Below are positions 8,528-16,728 of a DNA stretch of 36,144 bases, in pieces (positions within the stretch are counted from its first letter, which is position 1; each line of letters starts with the position of its first letter). The stretch comes from an uncultured Clostridia bacterium (lineage in GTDB: Bacteria; Bacillota; Clostridia; Christensenellales; CAG-917): contig CAKQUV010000009.1 in the NCBI GenBank assembly GCA_934277615.1, positions 1-36,144 on the forward strand, written 5' to 3'. The translations under genes were made by a program, and so were the position numbers. Below the pieces are notes generated by a model that worked only from the letters and a program-made list of their open reading frames with translations, was not told where the DNA came from and did no database searches.

Positions 8528-9928
8528 TCAATAGATGACGAAATCGTCAATCGAGAACACTCTGATTTGATAAGGATTGTTTCCATACGAATCGTCCGTA
8601 GCCTTATTATAACAGTCCACAATGCCTTTGACGTCGATTGTTTTGTTTCTAAACGCCGATTCGGTTACCTTTTGACCGTTTTGCATCAATACTGCCGTAC
8701 GAACCGTGATTGTATAACCGTCTTGCGTTTTGCAAGTAAGCGTCATTGCGCCTTTTTGCGAACTTGCCTCGTTTTTCGTCGTATAAATACTGACAACCTT
8801 CAAGCTGTTGAGTGATACTGACGTTGACAAAATAAGTTCCGGATAAGAGTAGGACTTCGTCGTGATTTCGTCGTCTTTTTCAAACTCTATTTCGATTTCT
8901 TCTTGATTTGCAAACTTCTTTGCGTCAATCGGTGTGTATGCAGGAGTATGTTTGTTGTTATCCAAAAGTTTAGTTACGTTTTGATTTTCGTTCTCAAAAT
9001 CAAATTCATCGTATTCTACGATATTTGAGATTTGATATGCACCTGTGCCTTCGAATACCGCAAACGTACCGACTACACGCAGATAGTTGCCTATATCAAG
9101 AAGTTTGACAGATTTAAACCCGTAATAGCACGTAACGCCATAACGCAAACCTGTTTCGGGATCCGGTTGCACACTCTCGAGATATACGGAGTTTGCACCG
9201 CTGTTGCTTGACACAACGCCTTCAACTGCAACCTTCTTTCCGTCATATTCTGTCGGATTGCATCTCAATTCTTTAAGCGTAATCTCGATAACGTCGCCCT
9301 TGTAGAAGTCTGGATCGTCCTTTCCGGAAAATACGTTAAGCTTTTCTGCTTTTGCTTGATTGAGAGCTGCCATTGCAGTATTGCCGTAACGGTTCTGCGC
9401 CGTGTTGGATGCGATTGCCAGACCGTTTTGCAAAATCTCGACGTTGAGGTTGCGGTAATCTGCGTCTTTTGACGGTTTGTACCACACCCATGTCATGTAT
9501 CTACTGCCCGTAGAATCCGCTTTCCAAGTGTCGCCGTCTGCCTCGATAACAATCGAAGCCGCCGTCGAAAGTTTTTCTCTCGTGAATTTGGACGCTTTCT
9601 TTCCGTAAGGCTCTATTCTGCCCGTCGATTCGGGCGTGTCGATGGCAAGATAGCGCGCCTTAAGCACGCCGCCGGGTATGACAGAATTTGATACCGTAAA
9701 GTGAGTAGTATCGCCGTCAATATACATGTGAATCTTAGGATCGATAACCTTTGCGGTTTCTGAATTGAGATCGAGCTTGAGTTGCGATACGTAATCGACA
9801 TGTTCAATCGACGGCCCCGGAGTAGGATTGCTTCCTCCGCCATTATCATTGTTGTCGCAAGCAACGAGCGTACACGCCGTCACGGCAACAATCAGCATAA
9901 TTGTGAATGTAATGAGAAATCTTTTCAT
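8528..9928 (-). CDS. Lipoprotein with staphylococcal-nuclease (thermonuclease) and OB-fold-like domains
   Basis: 466 residues from ATG 9928. A signal segment ends in LVAC with lipid-anchored Cys24. Residues 65-205 match the SNase fold: DGDT at 71-74, then ARYLAIDTPE giving Arg92, Asp97 and Glu100, and Arg143 in GSRYMTW. These correspond to the Asp21/Arg35/Asp40/Glu43/Arg87 set of S. aureus nuclease, so it should be active and need Ca2+. An OB-like domain follows (about 212-305), then a second OB-like region (about 365-460). Its own ribosome site is weak. An in-frame ATG at 9943 would add 5 residues, but 9928 gives the more typical MKRF signal start. It lies behind the ABC solute-binding gene and ahead of the giant OB/Ig lipoprotein, on the same strand. 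Confidence 0.88.
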   Translation of the reverse strand: MKRFLITFTIMLIVAVTACTLVACDNNDNGGGSNPTPGPSIEHVDYVSQLKLDLNSETAKVIDPKIHMYIDGDTTHFTVSNSVIPGGVLKARYLAIDTPESTGRIEPYGKKASKFTREKLSTAASIVIEADGDTWKADSTGSRYMTWVWYKPSKDADYRNLNVEILQNGLAIASNTAQNRYGNTAMAALNQAKAEKLNVFSGKDDPDFYKGDVIEITLKELRCNPTEYDGKKVAVEGVVSSNSGANSVYLESVQPDPETGLRYGVTCYYGFKSVKLLDIGNYLRVVGTFAVFEGTGAYQISNIVEYDEFDFENENQNVTKLLDNNKHTPAYTPIDAKKFANQEEIEIEFEKDDEITTKSYSYPELILSTSVSLNSLKVVSIYTTKNEASSQKGAMTLTCKTQDGYTITVRTAVLMQNGQKVTESAFRNKTIDVKGIVDCYNKATDDSYGNNPYQIRVFSIDDFVIY

Positions 9929-9956
9929 TGTTTTATTCCACATCAATATGTTTTTC

Positions 9957-9989
9957 CGTGCGTCCGAACGTGTAATATTCGGACGCACG
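9957..9989 (-). promoter_or_regulatory. Intercistronic 12-bp hairpin ahead of the nuclease gene
   Basis: CGTGCGTCCGAA (9957-9968) and TTCGGACGCACG (9978-9989) form a perfect GC-rich stem with a 9-nt loop, 29-61 nt upstream of the nuclease start and about 95 nt after the solute-binding stop. On the minus strand no T-run follows, so it is a poor terminator in the operon direction. It may stabilise the upstream message or tune read-through. On the plus strand it is followed after a few bases by TTTTT, but no plus-strand gene precedes it. A second AT-rich dyad (TTTAAGAT/ATCTTAAA) lies at 10018-10038. Confidence 0.5.
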
Positions 9990-10084
9990 TACGTTTTTAT
10001 AGTTTTAATATGACTTGTTTAAGATTTTTTATCTTAAATCGGTCGCTAATAAATCATTCTAATCGTCTTATATCTTAAGCCGAA

Positions 10085-11581
10085 TTACGATGCCACGTAT
10101 TCGCACTCTCCAATTGCCGCTGCAAATGCTTGATCGATGTTTGTGCTAGGATCGAGGCACTTAACGAGCAAGTCACCGACTTGGTCACGAGCAGTGGAAG
10201 AACCGTTAAATGCAGGTGACGTATAATATGCATTCGCTTGTGCCATACAAACTTGCATAGATCTGTAAGCAACATTATCAAAACCATCAGCTTGCTCAAA
10301 TTTTTCTTTGAAAACCTTGTGCTCCGAAACAGATTTCAATACGGGGATATAACCTTGCACGTTTGCAAACTCTGCTTGGAAGTTTACGTTGGTTGTGAGA
10401 TACTTGACGAAAAGCCAAGACGCTATGACTTCTTGCGGATTGCTCTTGTTGAAGATACAGACGGAAGGACCTTGAGAGATAACCTTCGGGTTGGATGGAT
10501 TTTGTTGCGGAATTGACGTAATGCCGACTTCGAACGGATATTCACCCTTAGAGTTCTTTGCAGGTCTTTGTTTGGTTGCGCCTGCGGTTGAACCGATTGA
10601 CATATAACTTCTTATTTCGGAAGTCGTTGTGTTAAACAAGCTGGATGTGAATCCGCCATTGATGGTTTGTGTTGTGAACAGACCTTCGTTGTACCAACCG
10701 CGGAATCTGTTTACGAAAGACTTGTTTGTTGCATTGTTGAAGAGGAAGTGATTGTCTCCTTCTGCACTTGTATAACCCGAACCGAGTTGTTCGCACATTG
10801 TGATAAACCAGTTTGCCTCGGAGTCATAACCGAACGGGAAGCACTTGCTATCGATTTGTTTGATGAGTCTTGCGACTTTTTCCATACTCTTGTTGCAGTT
10901 TGCGTCGCAACCGAGAGCGGAATCGCACCACCAGTGAGTCGGAACTTCGAGTCTTGCAGTCTTCGTGGAGTCCGTATCTGCTTTTGCGTCGTTCTTTGCG
11001 TTGTATTCGTCAAAGAAAGTCTTATTATAATAAAGAACTTCGGTTGACTTTTGGAAGGGTATCGTGTACATAAAGTTATCGCCGAATTGCTTGCCTTCTT
11101 CATAGAAACCGGGGATATAATCGTCTTTTTGTGCTTGGGTAAGACCGAGTTGTTCAGTCGTTCCGTCAGCGTGAGTAACGGTTTCCGTGCTCGCAATAAG
11201 GTTGTCGAGTTGTACGACTGCGCCTGCTACGTTGTAGAGTGCGACGTGGTCGGGATAGCAATATGCGATGTTGGGTTGATTGCCTGCCGTAAGTTCGGTA
11301 GATATCTGATCTCTAACGTCATTATAGCCACCAACTGCAGAATCTTCAACGTGGATATTGGGATAAAGTTTTCCAAACTTCTCAATATACTTCGTCAAAA
11401 CGGCTCTATGGTCATCACCCATGGTATGATAGAACTTGATTGTAACCTCACTTCCGTTGTATCCGCCTGCCGGAACATCAAAGTTTGCGCCGAGCGAACC
11501 GCCCCTGTTACAAGCAACCATGATAGACATAGATGCCGCGACGATGACGACGAGCAATACAATAGCAAATGCTTTTTTCAT
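10085..11581 (-). CDS. ABC importer solute-binding lipoprotein, family 1 (UgpB/MalE type)
   Basis: 498 residues, somewhat longer than the usual 410-450. The signal segment ends in IMVAC with Cys24 as the lipid attachment. The start of the mature fold (VTIKFYHTMGDDHRAVLTKY) and STEVLYYNKTFF are typical of family 1 binding proteins for sugars, oligosaccharides or glycerol-3-phosphate. The C-terminal half has SQGPSVCIFNKSNPQEVIASW, typical of the hinge and second lobe. ATG 11581 has GGAG 9-10 nt upstream. A promoter-like site lies in the 83-bp gap behind the permease gene, allowing extra expression of the binding protein as is common in such operons. The ligand cannot be read from sequence. Confidence 0.9.
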   Translation of the reverse strand: MKKAFAIVLLVVIVAASMSIMVACNRGGSLGANFDVPAGGYNGSEVTIKFYHTMGDDHRAVLTKYIEKFGKLYPNIHVEDSAVGGYNDVRDQISTELTAGNQPNIAYCYPDHVALYNVAGAVVQLDNLIASTETVTHADGTTEQLGLTQAQKDDYIPGFYEEGKQFGDNFMYTIPFQKSTEVLYYNKTFFDEYNAKNDAKADTDSTKTARLEVPTHWWCDSALGCDANCNKSMEKVARLIKQIDSKCFPFGYDSEANWFITMCEQLGSGYTSAEGDNHFLFNNATNKSFVNRFRGWYNEGLFTTQTINGGFTSSLFNTTTSEIRSYMSIGSTAGATKQRPAKNSKGEYPFEVGITSIPQQNPSNPKVISQGPSVCIFNKSNPQEVIASWLFVKYLTTNVNFQAEFANVQGYIPVLKSVSEHKVFKEKFEQADGFDNVAYRSMQVCMAQANAYYTSPAFNGSSTARDQVGDLLVKCLDPSTNIDQAFAAAIGECEYVAS

Positions 11582-11607
11582 ATTCTTGTCTCCTTAATTA
11601 TTGTTTC

Positions 11608-11635
11608 TTTATAAATATACTTGCGTATATATCAA
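11608..11635 (-). promoter_or_regulatory. Internal promoter ahead of the solute-binding gene
   Basis: Minus strand: TTGATA (11630-11635), 16-nt spacer, TATAAA (11608-11613), 27 bp upstream of ATG 11581. Just before it a small hairpin, ACCGC-CCTT-GCGGT (11645-11658), follows the permease stop. Together they would favour separate, higher expression of the binding lipoprotein. Confidence 0.45.
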
Positions 11636-11664
11636 TATTGATGCACCGCCCTTGCGGTCACGAC

Positions 11665-12561
11665 TTATCCCTTAATACCGCTTCTGGATACGCCCTTCAT
11701 AATGTATTTCCTGAGGAAAACAAACACTAAGAAAAGCGGAGCGGATACGGTAGCGACAGCCGCCATTTGTTGAGGATAATTTGTTTCGTTTGTCCCAGCG
11801 TCAACGAATGAGAGCCCGCGCAAACCGTTTGATACGAGTTTGTGCATCTCGTCGTTTGCGACGAGTCTCGGCCAAACGTAAGAGTTCCAAGCACCCATCA
11901 TCTTCAATATCGTAATTGAGATGATAGTCGGTAGCGCAAGCGGAATCATAACTTTGCACAAATACTTGAAATCACTCGTACCGTCGACTTTTGCCGCCAA
12001 GTACAATTCGTTGGGTATTTGCATAAAGTTTTGTCTCAACAAATAGATGTAGAACACGCTTACGAGGAACGGAACGATAAGCGCCGTGTACGTATTGAGC
12101 CACCCGAATTTGACTACCGTAACGTAGTTGGTAATAGTAAACATTTCGCCCGGAATCATCATCGTTGCGAGCAATGCGCCGAACAAGATATTTTTGCCCT
12201 TGAACTCGAGTCTTGCAAAAGCAAACGCCGACAAAATGGTGACTACCAACGACAAAATCGTAGATACTACGCCTACTATAACTGTGTTCTTGAACAAAAT
12301 ACCAAGGCTACCTATTCTAAAAGCAGCCGCATAGTTTGACCACATAACTTGTTTGGGCCAAAACGTCGGGACACTCAATCTGTATTCATCAAGAGTTTTT
12401 AGCGACGAAATAATCATCCAATAAAATGGGAACAACACGATTACTGCCACTAATATCAAGAAGAGATAGCGCAAAATCGTTCCGAACACACCGAGCACTC
12501 TTTGTTTGCTCGTAACGGTTTTGATGCTTTTATCGTGCATTAAAGTCATAGAACTTGCCAT
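11665..12561 (-). CDS. ABC importer permease, MalG/UgpE type
   Basis: 298 residues with about six membrane segments. The EAA loop that docks on the ATPase is clear: YLAAKVDGTSDFKYLCKVMI, followed by PLALPTI. The N-terminal FPFYWMIISSLKT and the C-terminal GVSRSGIKG are hallmark pieces of the MalG side of sugar importers. GAGGTG lies 4-10 nt ahead of ATG 12561. In-frame Met codons at residues 5 and 8 are possible but less well placed. It is 10 bp behind the partner permease, so translation is probably coupled. Confidence 0.93.
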   Translation of the reverse strand: MASSMTLMHDKSIKTVTSKQRVLGVFGTILRYLFLILVAVIVLFPFYWMIISSLKTLDEYRLSVPTFWPKQVMWSNYAAAFRIGSLGILFKNTVIVGVVSTILSLVVTILSAFAFARLEFKGKNILFGALLATMMIPGEMFTITNYVTVVKFGWLNTYTALIVPFLVSVFYIYLLRQNFMQIPNELYLAAKVDGTSDFKYLCKVMIPLALPTIISITILKMMGAWNSYVWPRLVANDEMHKLVSNGLRGLSFVDAGTNETNYPQQMAAVATVSAPLFLVFVFLRKYIMKGVSRSGIKG

Positions 12562-12571
12562 AAAACACCTC

Positions 12572-13510
12572 TTAATAGTGGACTTTCTTCTTGCTTACAT
12601 ACAAGTTGATAATCGTAACTGCAAGAATAATCGCGAACAAGATAAGTGCCGCGGCACTCGCTCTGCCCTGATGCGAACCCGACAAAGATTGATAGATATA
12701 ACCGACCATCGTGTTGAGCGAGTTTTTAGCACCCGTCGGTCCCATATTCTCACCGAAAATACCTACGATACTCGTATATTCCTTAAATCCGCCGATAAAG
12801 CCCGTGATGACGACGTACGCAATCATCGGGGAAAGAAGAGGAACTGTTATACGCGTCGTAACGCGCCACTTCGGCGTACCGTCGACCTTTGCCGCGTCGT
12901 AATATTGTTTGTTGACGCTTTGAAGTCCGCCGAGCAAAATCAAAATCTTGAACGGCAATGCGTTCCATACGATGTAAACCACCATAACGAACATATTTGC
13001 CCAGTAGGACGAACCAAAGTTGATCCAGTTCACCGGTTCACCGCCAAAAGCCATAATAATATTGTTTATTACGCCTGCGGTAATAGGTGCTCCGCCATCG
13101 GCTCTCAAACCGACGATGTTGAACATAGTTGCGAAAACCATACCGATAGCGATGGAGTTCGTGACGTACGGCAAGAAGTAGATGGTTTGAAGCAATCTTT
13201 TGAGCGGACCGATCGAATTGAGCACGACTGCGATGAGAAGTGCCAAAATCGTGGAGAGCGGAACCGTCAATACGCAAAGCAAAACCGTATTTTTGAGGCA
13301 CGTCAAGAAGCCTTGGTATTCGACGACTTTTTGGAAGTTTCCGAATCCGAACTGATACGTAGCGCCATTCAACGATGCTTGCAAGCTATAGCCTTCGAGG
13401 AATGAAAGTCGCACCGTATTGATTATCGGCCAAACGGTAAAGATAGCCAACAATACGAGTGCGGGTGCAAGATACAGCCACGCCTTCCATTGATGTTTGG
13501 AGTCAACCAT
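12572..13510 (-). CDS. ABC importer permease, MalF/UgpA type
   Basis: 312 residues with about six membrane segments. It begins with WLYLAPALVLLAIFTVWPII, the classic first helix of MalF/UgpA permeases, and carries the EAA loop YYDAAKVDGTPKWRVTTRIT followed by VPLLSPM. GAGGT lies just upstream of ATG 13510. The gene starts 1 bp after the ATPase stop, and the MalG-type partner follows after 10 bp. The pair forms the transmembrane channel of the importer. Confidence 0.93.
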   Translation of the reverse strand: MVDSKHQWKAWLYLAPALVLLAIFTVWPIINTVRLSFLEGYSLQASLNGATYQFGFGNFQKVVEYQGFLTCLKNTVLLCVLTVPLSTILALLIAVVLNSIGPLKRLLQTIYFLPYVTNSIAIGMVFATMFNIVGLRADGGAPITAGVINNIIMAFGGEPVNWINFGSSYWANMFVMVVYIVWNALPFKILILLGGLQSVNKQYYDAAKVDGTPKWRVTTRITVPLLSPMIAYVVITGFIGGFKEYTSIVGIFGENMGPTGAKNSLNTMVGYIYQSLSGSHQGRASAAALILFAIILAVTIINLYVSKKKVHY

Positions 13511-13511
13511 A

Positions 13512-15296
13512 TTATTTTACCTCGCTGTCGTTATTTTCCGCGCCGTCCAATTCTTCTTTGGCGTTTTCTTCGACAACCGTTTCGACGCCTGCTTCGTTCG
13601 TGGTTTCGGCTGCTTCGACGATAGTATTCTCTTCCGTGTCGTTTTCAACTTGTTCGGTCTCGTTTTCCGCATTAACTACCGCAGGATCTTGACTCATATA
13701 CTCGAAGCACTTTACTCTTTCCTCTTCGGTGAGGAAGATACGTTGTTCGTCTTTTGCGGCATTGTGTACCGTGAAGGACGGATAAACTTTGTTATCACCG
13801 TCGTTGTAGTACGCATAATAGCCTTCACCGACTTGTTCCGCACCGACCATAACCGCTTCGTTGATGTCGATCGTGGTCTTGATGTTTCCGTTTTCGACGC
13901 CTGCGAAATAAATCGGAGTGCCTTTTTCGGTCGCACCCGTCACGCACACGTAATCGGTATCGAGAACGAGTTCGACAGGTTTTGCCTTGGGCGTGCAAAG
14001 CTTGATAATCTTTGCAAATTTATTCTCAAACCAAGCGACGATTTTCTTGACGAACTTGGATTGATTTGCTTTCTTTTCAGCGTTTGCGGCGTCTTTCTTT
14101 GCGGTTTCGGGCACTTTGAGCACGCCGAGGTCAAACGTCTTGCCGTCGCTTTCGACATACAAAGACTGGCGAGTTTTACTCCATTCATAAACCGTGCTCG
14201 GCTCGACAGCCGCTTCCCAATCCACTCTCTTTCTGGAGAAGATAAACACCTTGTTGGGCTTGATGTCGAAACGAACGGTGTCTTTTTGGGTATCCACAAC
14301 GCTCGTTGCGTCTATGATAGAACGGATAATCGGACTTGTCGCGTGTGCGTTTGTCGAAACGATGCTGACGTCGCGTCCCATAACTTCAACGCTCTTGAGG
14401 TCGCAAGTAAGCGCGCCGTTTTCATTGAGTATAAAGCCTTCCGGACGAATGCCGACGTACACGTCCTCATCCTCGATTCCGGGAACGTCCAAAATCGCGT
14501 CGTCGCCTATGTAAACCTTGCCGTCCTTGACTTCGCCTTCAAAAACGTTGATAGGCGGCGTGCCGAGGAATTTTGCGACAAACAAGTTTGCGGGACTGTC
14601 ATACACGTCTTGCGGTTTGCCGATTTGTTGCACCACGCCGAGTTTCATAACGACGATCATATCCGAGATGCTCATTGCTTCTTCCTGGTCGTGCGTAACG
14701 AAAACGGTTGTGATATTGGTTTCTCTTTGGATACGTCTGATTTCTTCACGAGTTTGCAATCTCAAACGAGCATCGAGGTTGGAAAGAGGCTCGTCAAGCA
14801 AGAGAACGCGAGGCATTTTTACAAGTGCGCGCGCAATAGCGACGCGTTGTTGTTGTCCGCCCGAAAGTTCGCTCGGTTTGCGATCCATAAGTTCGTCGAT
14901 CTGAACGAGTCTTGCTGCGTCATAAGCTCTCTTGAGCATATCCTCTTTGGAGAGTTTGTCCTCGCCTCTGAGGTTTTGCAAGGGGAACAAAATATTTTGC
15001 TTGACCGTCATATGCGGATAAAGCGCATAGTTTTGGAAGACAAGACCGACGCCCCTGTTTTCGGGTGCCAGCGCCGTAACGTCATCGTCGCCGAAGAAGA
15101 TCTTACCGCCGGTGGGCTTTTGCAAACCGCAAATCATATAAAGCGTGGTGCTTTTGCCGCAACCGGACGGGCCGAGAAGTCCGACCAGTTTACCGTCGGG
15201 TATGGTGAAGGTGAAATTGTTGACAGCAACGACTTCCTTGCCCTTTTCATGACGGCTTTGGAAAACTTTGGTCAAATTTTCGAGTACAACTTTCAT
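13512..15296 (-). CDS. ABC importer ATPase, MalK/UgpC type, with an extra C-terminal region and acidic tail
   Basis: 594 residues against about 360-375 for normal MalK/UgpC proteins. The ATPase part is complete: Walker A GPSGCGKST (42-50), Q-loop in VFQNYALYPH, signature LSGGQQQR (144-151), Walker B LLLDEP (165-170) and H-loop His202. An OB/TOBE regulatory part follows (about 250-355, with VGIRPEGF). Then comes about 225 residues not normally present: a basic, Lys-rich stretch (400-437, KKIVAWFENKFAKIIKL looks amphipathic), a beta-rich segment (440-530), and a Glu/Asn/Thr-rich acidic tail (540-594). The extra part may tether or regulate the ATPase; that is inference. It is the only ATPase gene next to the permeases, so it should energise this importer. 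MalK types can also serve other importers. Confidence 0.92.
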   Translation of the reverse strand: MKVVLENLTKVFQSRHEKGKEVVAVNNFTFTIPDGKLVGLLGPSGCGKSTTLYMICGLQKPTGGKIFFGDDDVTALAPENRGVGLVFQNYALYPHMTVKQNILFPLQNLRGEDKLSKEDMLKRAYDAARLVQIDELMDRKPSELSGGQQQRVAIARALVKMPRVLLLDEPLSNLDARLRLQTREEIRRIQRETNITTVFVTHDQEEAMSISDMIVVMKLGVVQQIGKPQDVYDSPANLFVAKFLGTPPINVFEGEVKDGKVYIGDDAILDVPGIEDEDVYVGIRPEGFILNENGALTCDLKSVEVMGRDVSIVSTNAHATSPIIRSIIDATSVVDTQKDTVRFDIKPNKVFIFSRKRVDWEAAVEPSTVYEWSKTRQSLYVESDGKTFDLGVLKVPETAKKDAANAEKKANQSKFVKKIVAWFENKFAKIIKLCTPKAKPVELVLDTDYVCVTGATEKGTPIYFAGVENGNIKTTIDINEAVMVGAEQVGEGYYAYYNDGDNKVYPSFTVHNAAKDEQRIFLTEEERVKCFEYMSQDPAVVNAENETEQVENDTEENTIVEAAETTNEAGVETVVEENAKEELDGAENNDSEVK

Positions 15297-15370
15297 AATC
15301 CCTATATTCCTTTATAATGTTTTCATATACAAAGACATAAAGTCCTTATTTATCTGCTTAGTTTTTGCGC

Positions 15371-16381
15371 TTACTTCTCTTCCTCTGTCGAATCCTGCGG
15401 CGCGCTTTCGCTTCCGACGTTTTGCGCGGAGCTATCCGCTACGCTTTGATTATCCGTCGGAGATTGCTCGACGTTTTCTATATTGTTGCCGTTCTCGTCA
15501 ACGATTTTTTTGCCTTTGCGGTAGTTGAGCGAGCTGTTGTAAAAATCGAATCCGCCGTTCTCTTTATAGTTGTTGCGTTCAGCAAGAGCGGCTTGTTCTG
15601 CTTTCTTGAATTCCAGCAATTCGTCCTCGTTGTCGAAAATCATCTGGCTTGCGAGATCAACCGCAACCGTTCTTGCGATGAGGTCGTGCAAGAAGGAGCG
15701 CGATGTGTTTCTCGTTACGATAAACACGACAAGTTGAAGAATGCAAATCGCTGCGAGCACGCAAATGCCGACAATCATACTGAGCGTGCCGAAAATCATC
15801 ATGATTACGAGGAGCACCGGCACCATAATCTCAAAAACGTACATGCCGAGTATGGAGCGGACGAACATAGAAAAAGGTCTTACACGCACGCCGTTAGTAT
15901 GCATTACGGCTATGCCAAAGACCTTCTTACCTATAGTTTGCCCGTTCTTGAAGCAAACCGGAATAATAAATTCGAGAATGAGCATTGAAAGGAAAATGCC
16001 GATTGACGTTATCATCATCGACAACGCCGGCACCAAAGACGCTTCTTTTACAAACACGGGATTTGCCTTGAGCGTGTCTGAAAAATCTTTGTTTACCTCT
16101 TCTTTGTGTGCATCGATAACGGCTTTTTGTTCGTCTGTCAATTCGTTGTATTCCTTTTCGGTTACGTTGAAATCGACTCCGTATTTTTCCTTGTATTTTT
16201 CGTTAATTTCGGTTGCGGTTTGTGTGAAAATGGTAGTGTAAGTTTCGTAATGTTGATCGTACTTGCAAATAACGGACAAAAGAGCCATAAATCCCGTTGC
16301 CAAAACGGCTACGAGAATAATGTCCAAAAGAAAGGCGGAAGCCCTCTTCAAAACACTCGCTTTTTGTACGTCGTAAATCAT
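15371..16381 (-). CDS. RDD-family membrane protein with an acidic tail
   Basis: 336 residues from ATG 16381, which has AGGGG 8-9 nt upstream; an in-frame TTG at 16408 is the alternative. The RDD fold is seen in KRASAFLLD (Arg13, Asp20), GQTIGKKVFGIAV (147-159) and the closing FLHDLIARTVAVD (230-242). Membrane segments are near 15-38, 116-145, 176-200 and 202-223, with a large exported loop (40-112) rich in charged residues. The C-terminal about 35 residues are Ser/Gln/Glu-rich and end in STEEEK. RDD proteins are poorly understood; some affect ion transport. It is 74 bp upstream of the ABC ATPase on the same strand and may lead the operon. Confidence 0.82.
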   Translation of the reverse strand: MIYDVQKASVLKRASAFLLDIILVAVLATGFMALLSVICKYDQHYETYTTIFTQTATEINEKYKEKYGVDFNVTEKEYNELTDEQKAVIDAHKEEVNKDFSDTLKANPVFVKEASLVPALSMMITSIGIFLSMLILEFIIPVCFKNGQTIGKKVFGIAVMHTNGVRVRPFSMFVRSILGMYVFEIMVPVLLVIMMIFGTLSMIVGICVLAAICILQLVVFIVTRNTSRSFLHDLIARTVAVDLASQMIFDNEDELLEFKKAEQAALAERNNYKENGGFDFYNSSLNYRKGKKIVDENGNNIENVEQSPTDNQSVADSSAQNVGSESAPQDSTEEEK

Positions 16382-16443
16382 CAACGATTCCCCTCTCGAT
16401 CGTGCCAAAGCACGTTTTCAATCCGCGGCATCGAGCGTACGTT

Positions 16444-16472
16444 TATATATACTATAAACATAATATGCACAA
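16444..16472 (-). promoter_or_regulatory. Candidate promoter of the RDD/ABC/nuclease run
   Basis: Minus strand: TTGTGC (16467-16472), 17-nt spacer, TATATA (16444-16449), about 60 nt ahead of ATG 16381. The -10 lies in a long TA run, so the exact register is uncertain. TTGAGA about 22 bp further upstream is an alternative -35. Confidence 0.4.
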
Positions 16473-16600
16473 TACCCTAGATTTACTCTCAAGATATGCT
16501 AACATATTTCGACAAAAAAAACAATGCCCATTTTTCAAATAAGTTAAAATATTTTGCCTAAACACGCTCACCCATCACTTTTGTCCTTAAAATATTTTGC

Positions 16601-16628
16601 AAAAAAAGCACTCTTTTAGAGTGCTTTT
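16601..16628 (-). terminator. Terminator of the DivIVA-like gene
   Basis: A perfect stem AAAAGCACTC/GAGTGCTTTT (16604-16613 with 16619-16628) with a 5-nt loop. On the minus strand it is followed by TTTTTTT (16601-16607). It stands 100 bp after the stop at 16729. Confidence 0.85.
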
Positions 16629-16728
16629 CCTATAAATATTATGCATGTGTATAGCAAAAATTTTACAGTAAATTTTTTAATATTTCGACACGAAAAGTAT
16701 TCCGTTTTACCAAAAGTCAAGTCGATTT

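Larger units (their letters stand above)
16382..16728. other. 347-bp gap between RDD and DivIVA-like genes
   Basis: No gene. It contains a promoter-like site for the RDD gene (16444-16472), the DivIVA-like gene's terminator (16601-16628) and AT-rich filler. Nothing else stands out. Confidence 0.6.

Noticed and set aside
13497..15317. 606-codon open frame on the plus strand opposite the ABC ATPase
   Set aside because: It mirrors a well-motifed gene on the other strand. Cys/Phe/Arg-rich composition with no domain and no ribosome site marks it as a shadow of codon bias.
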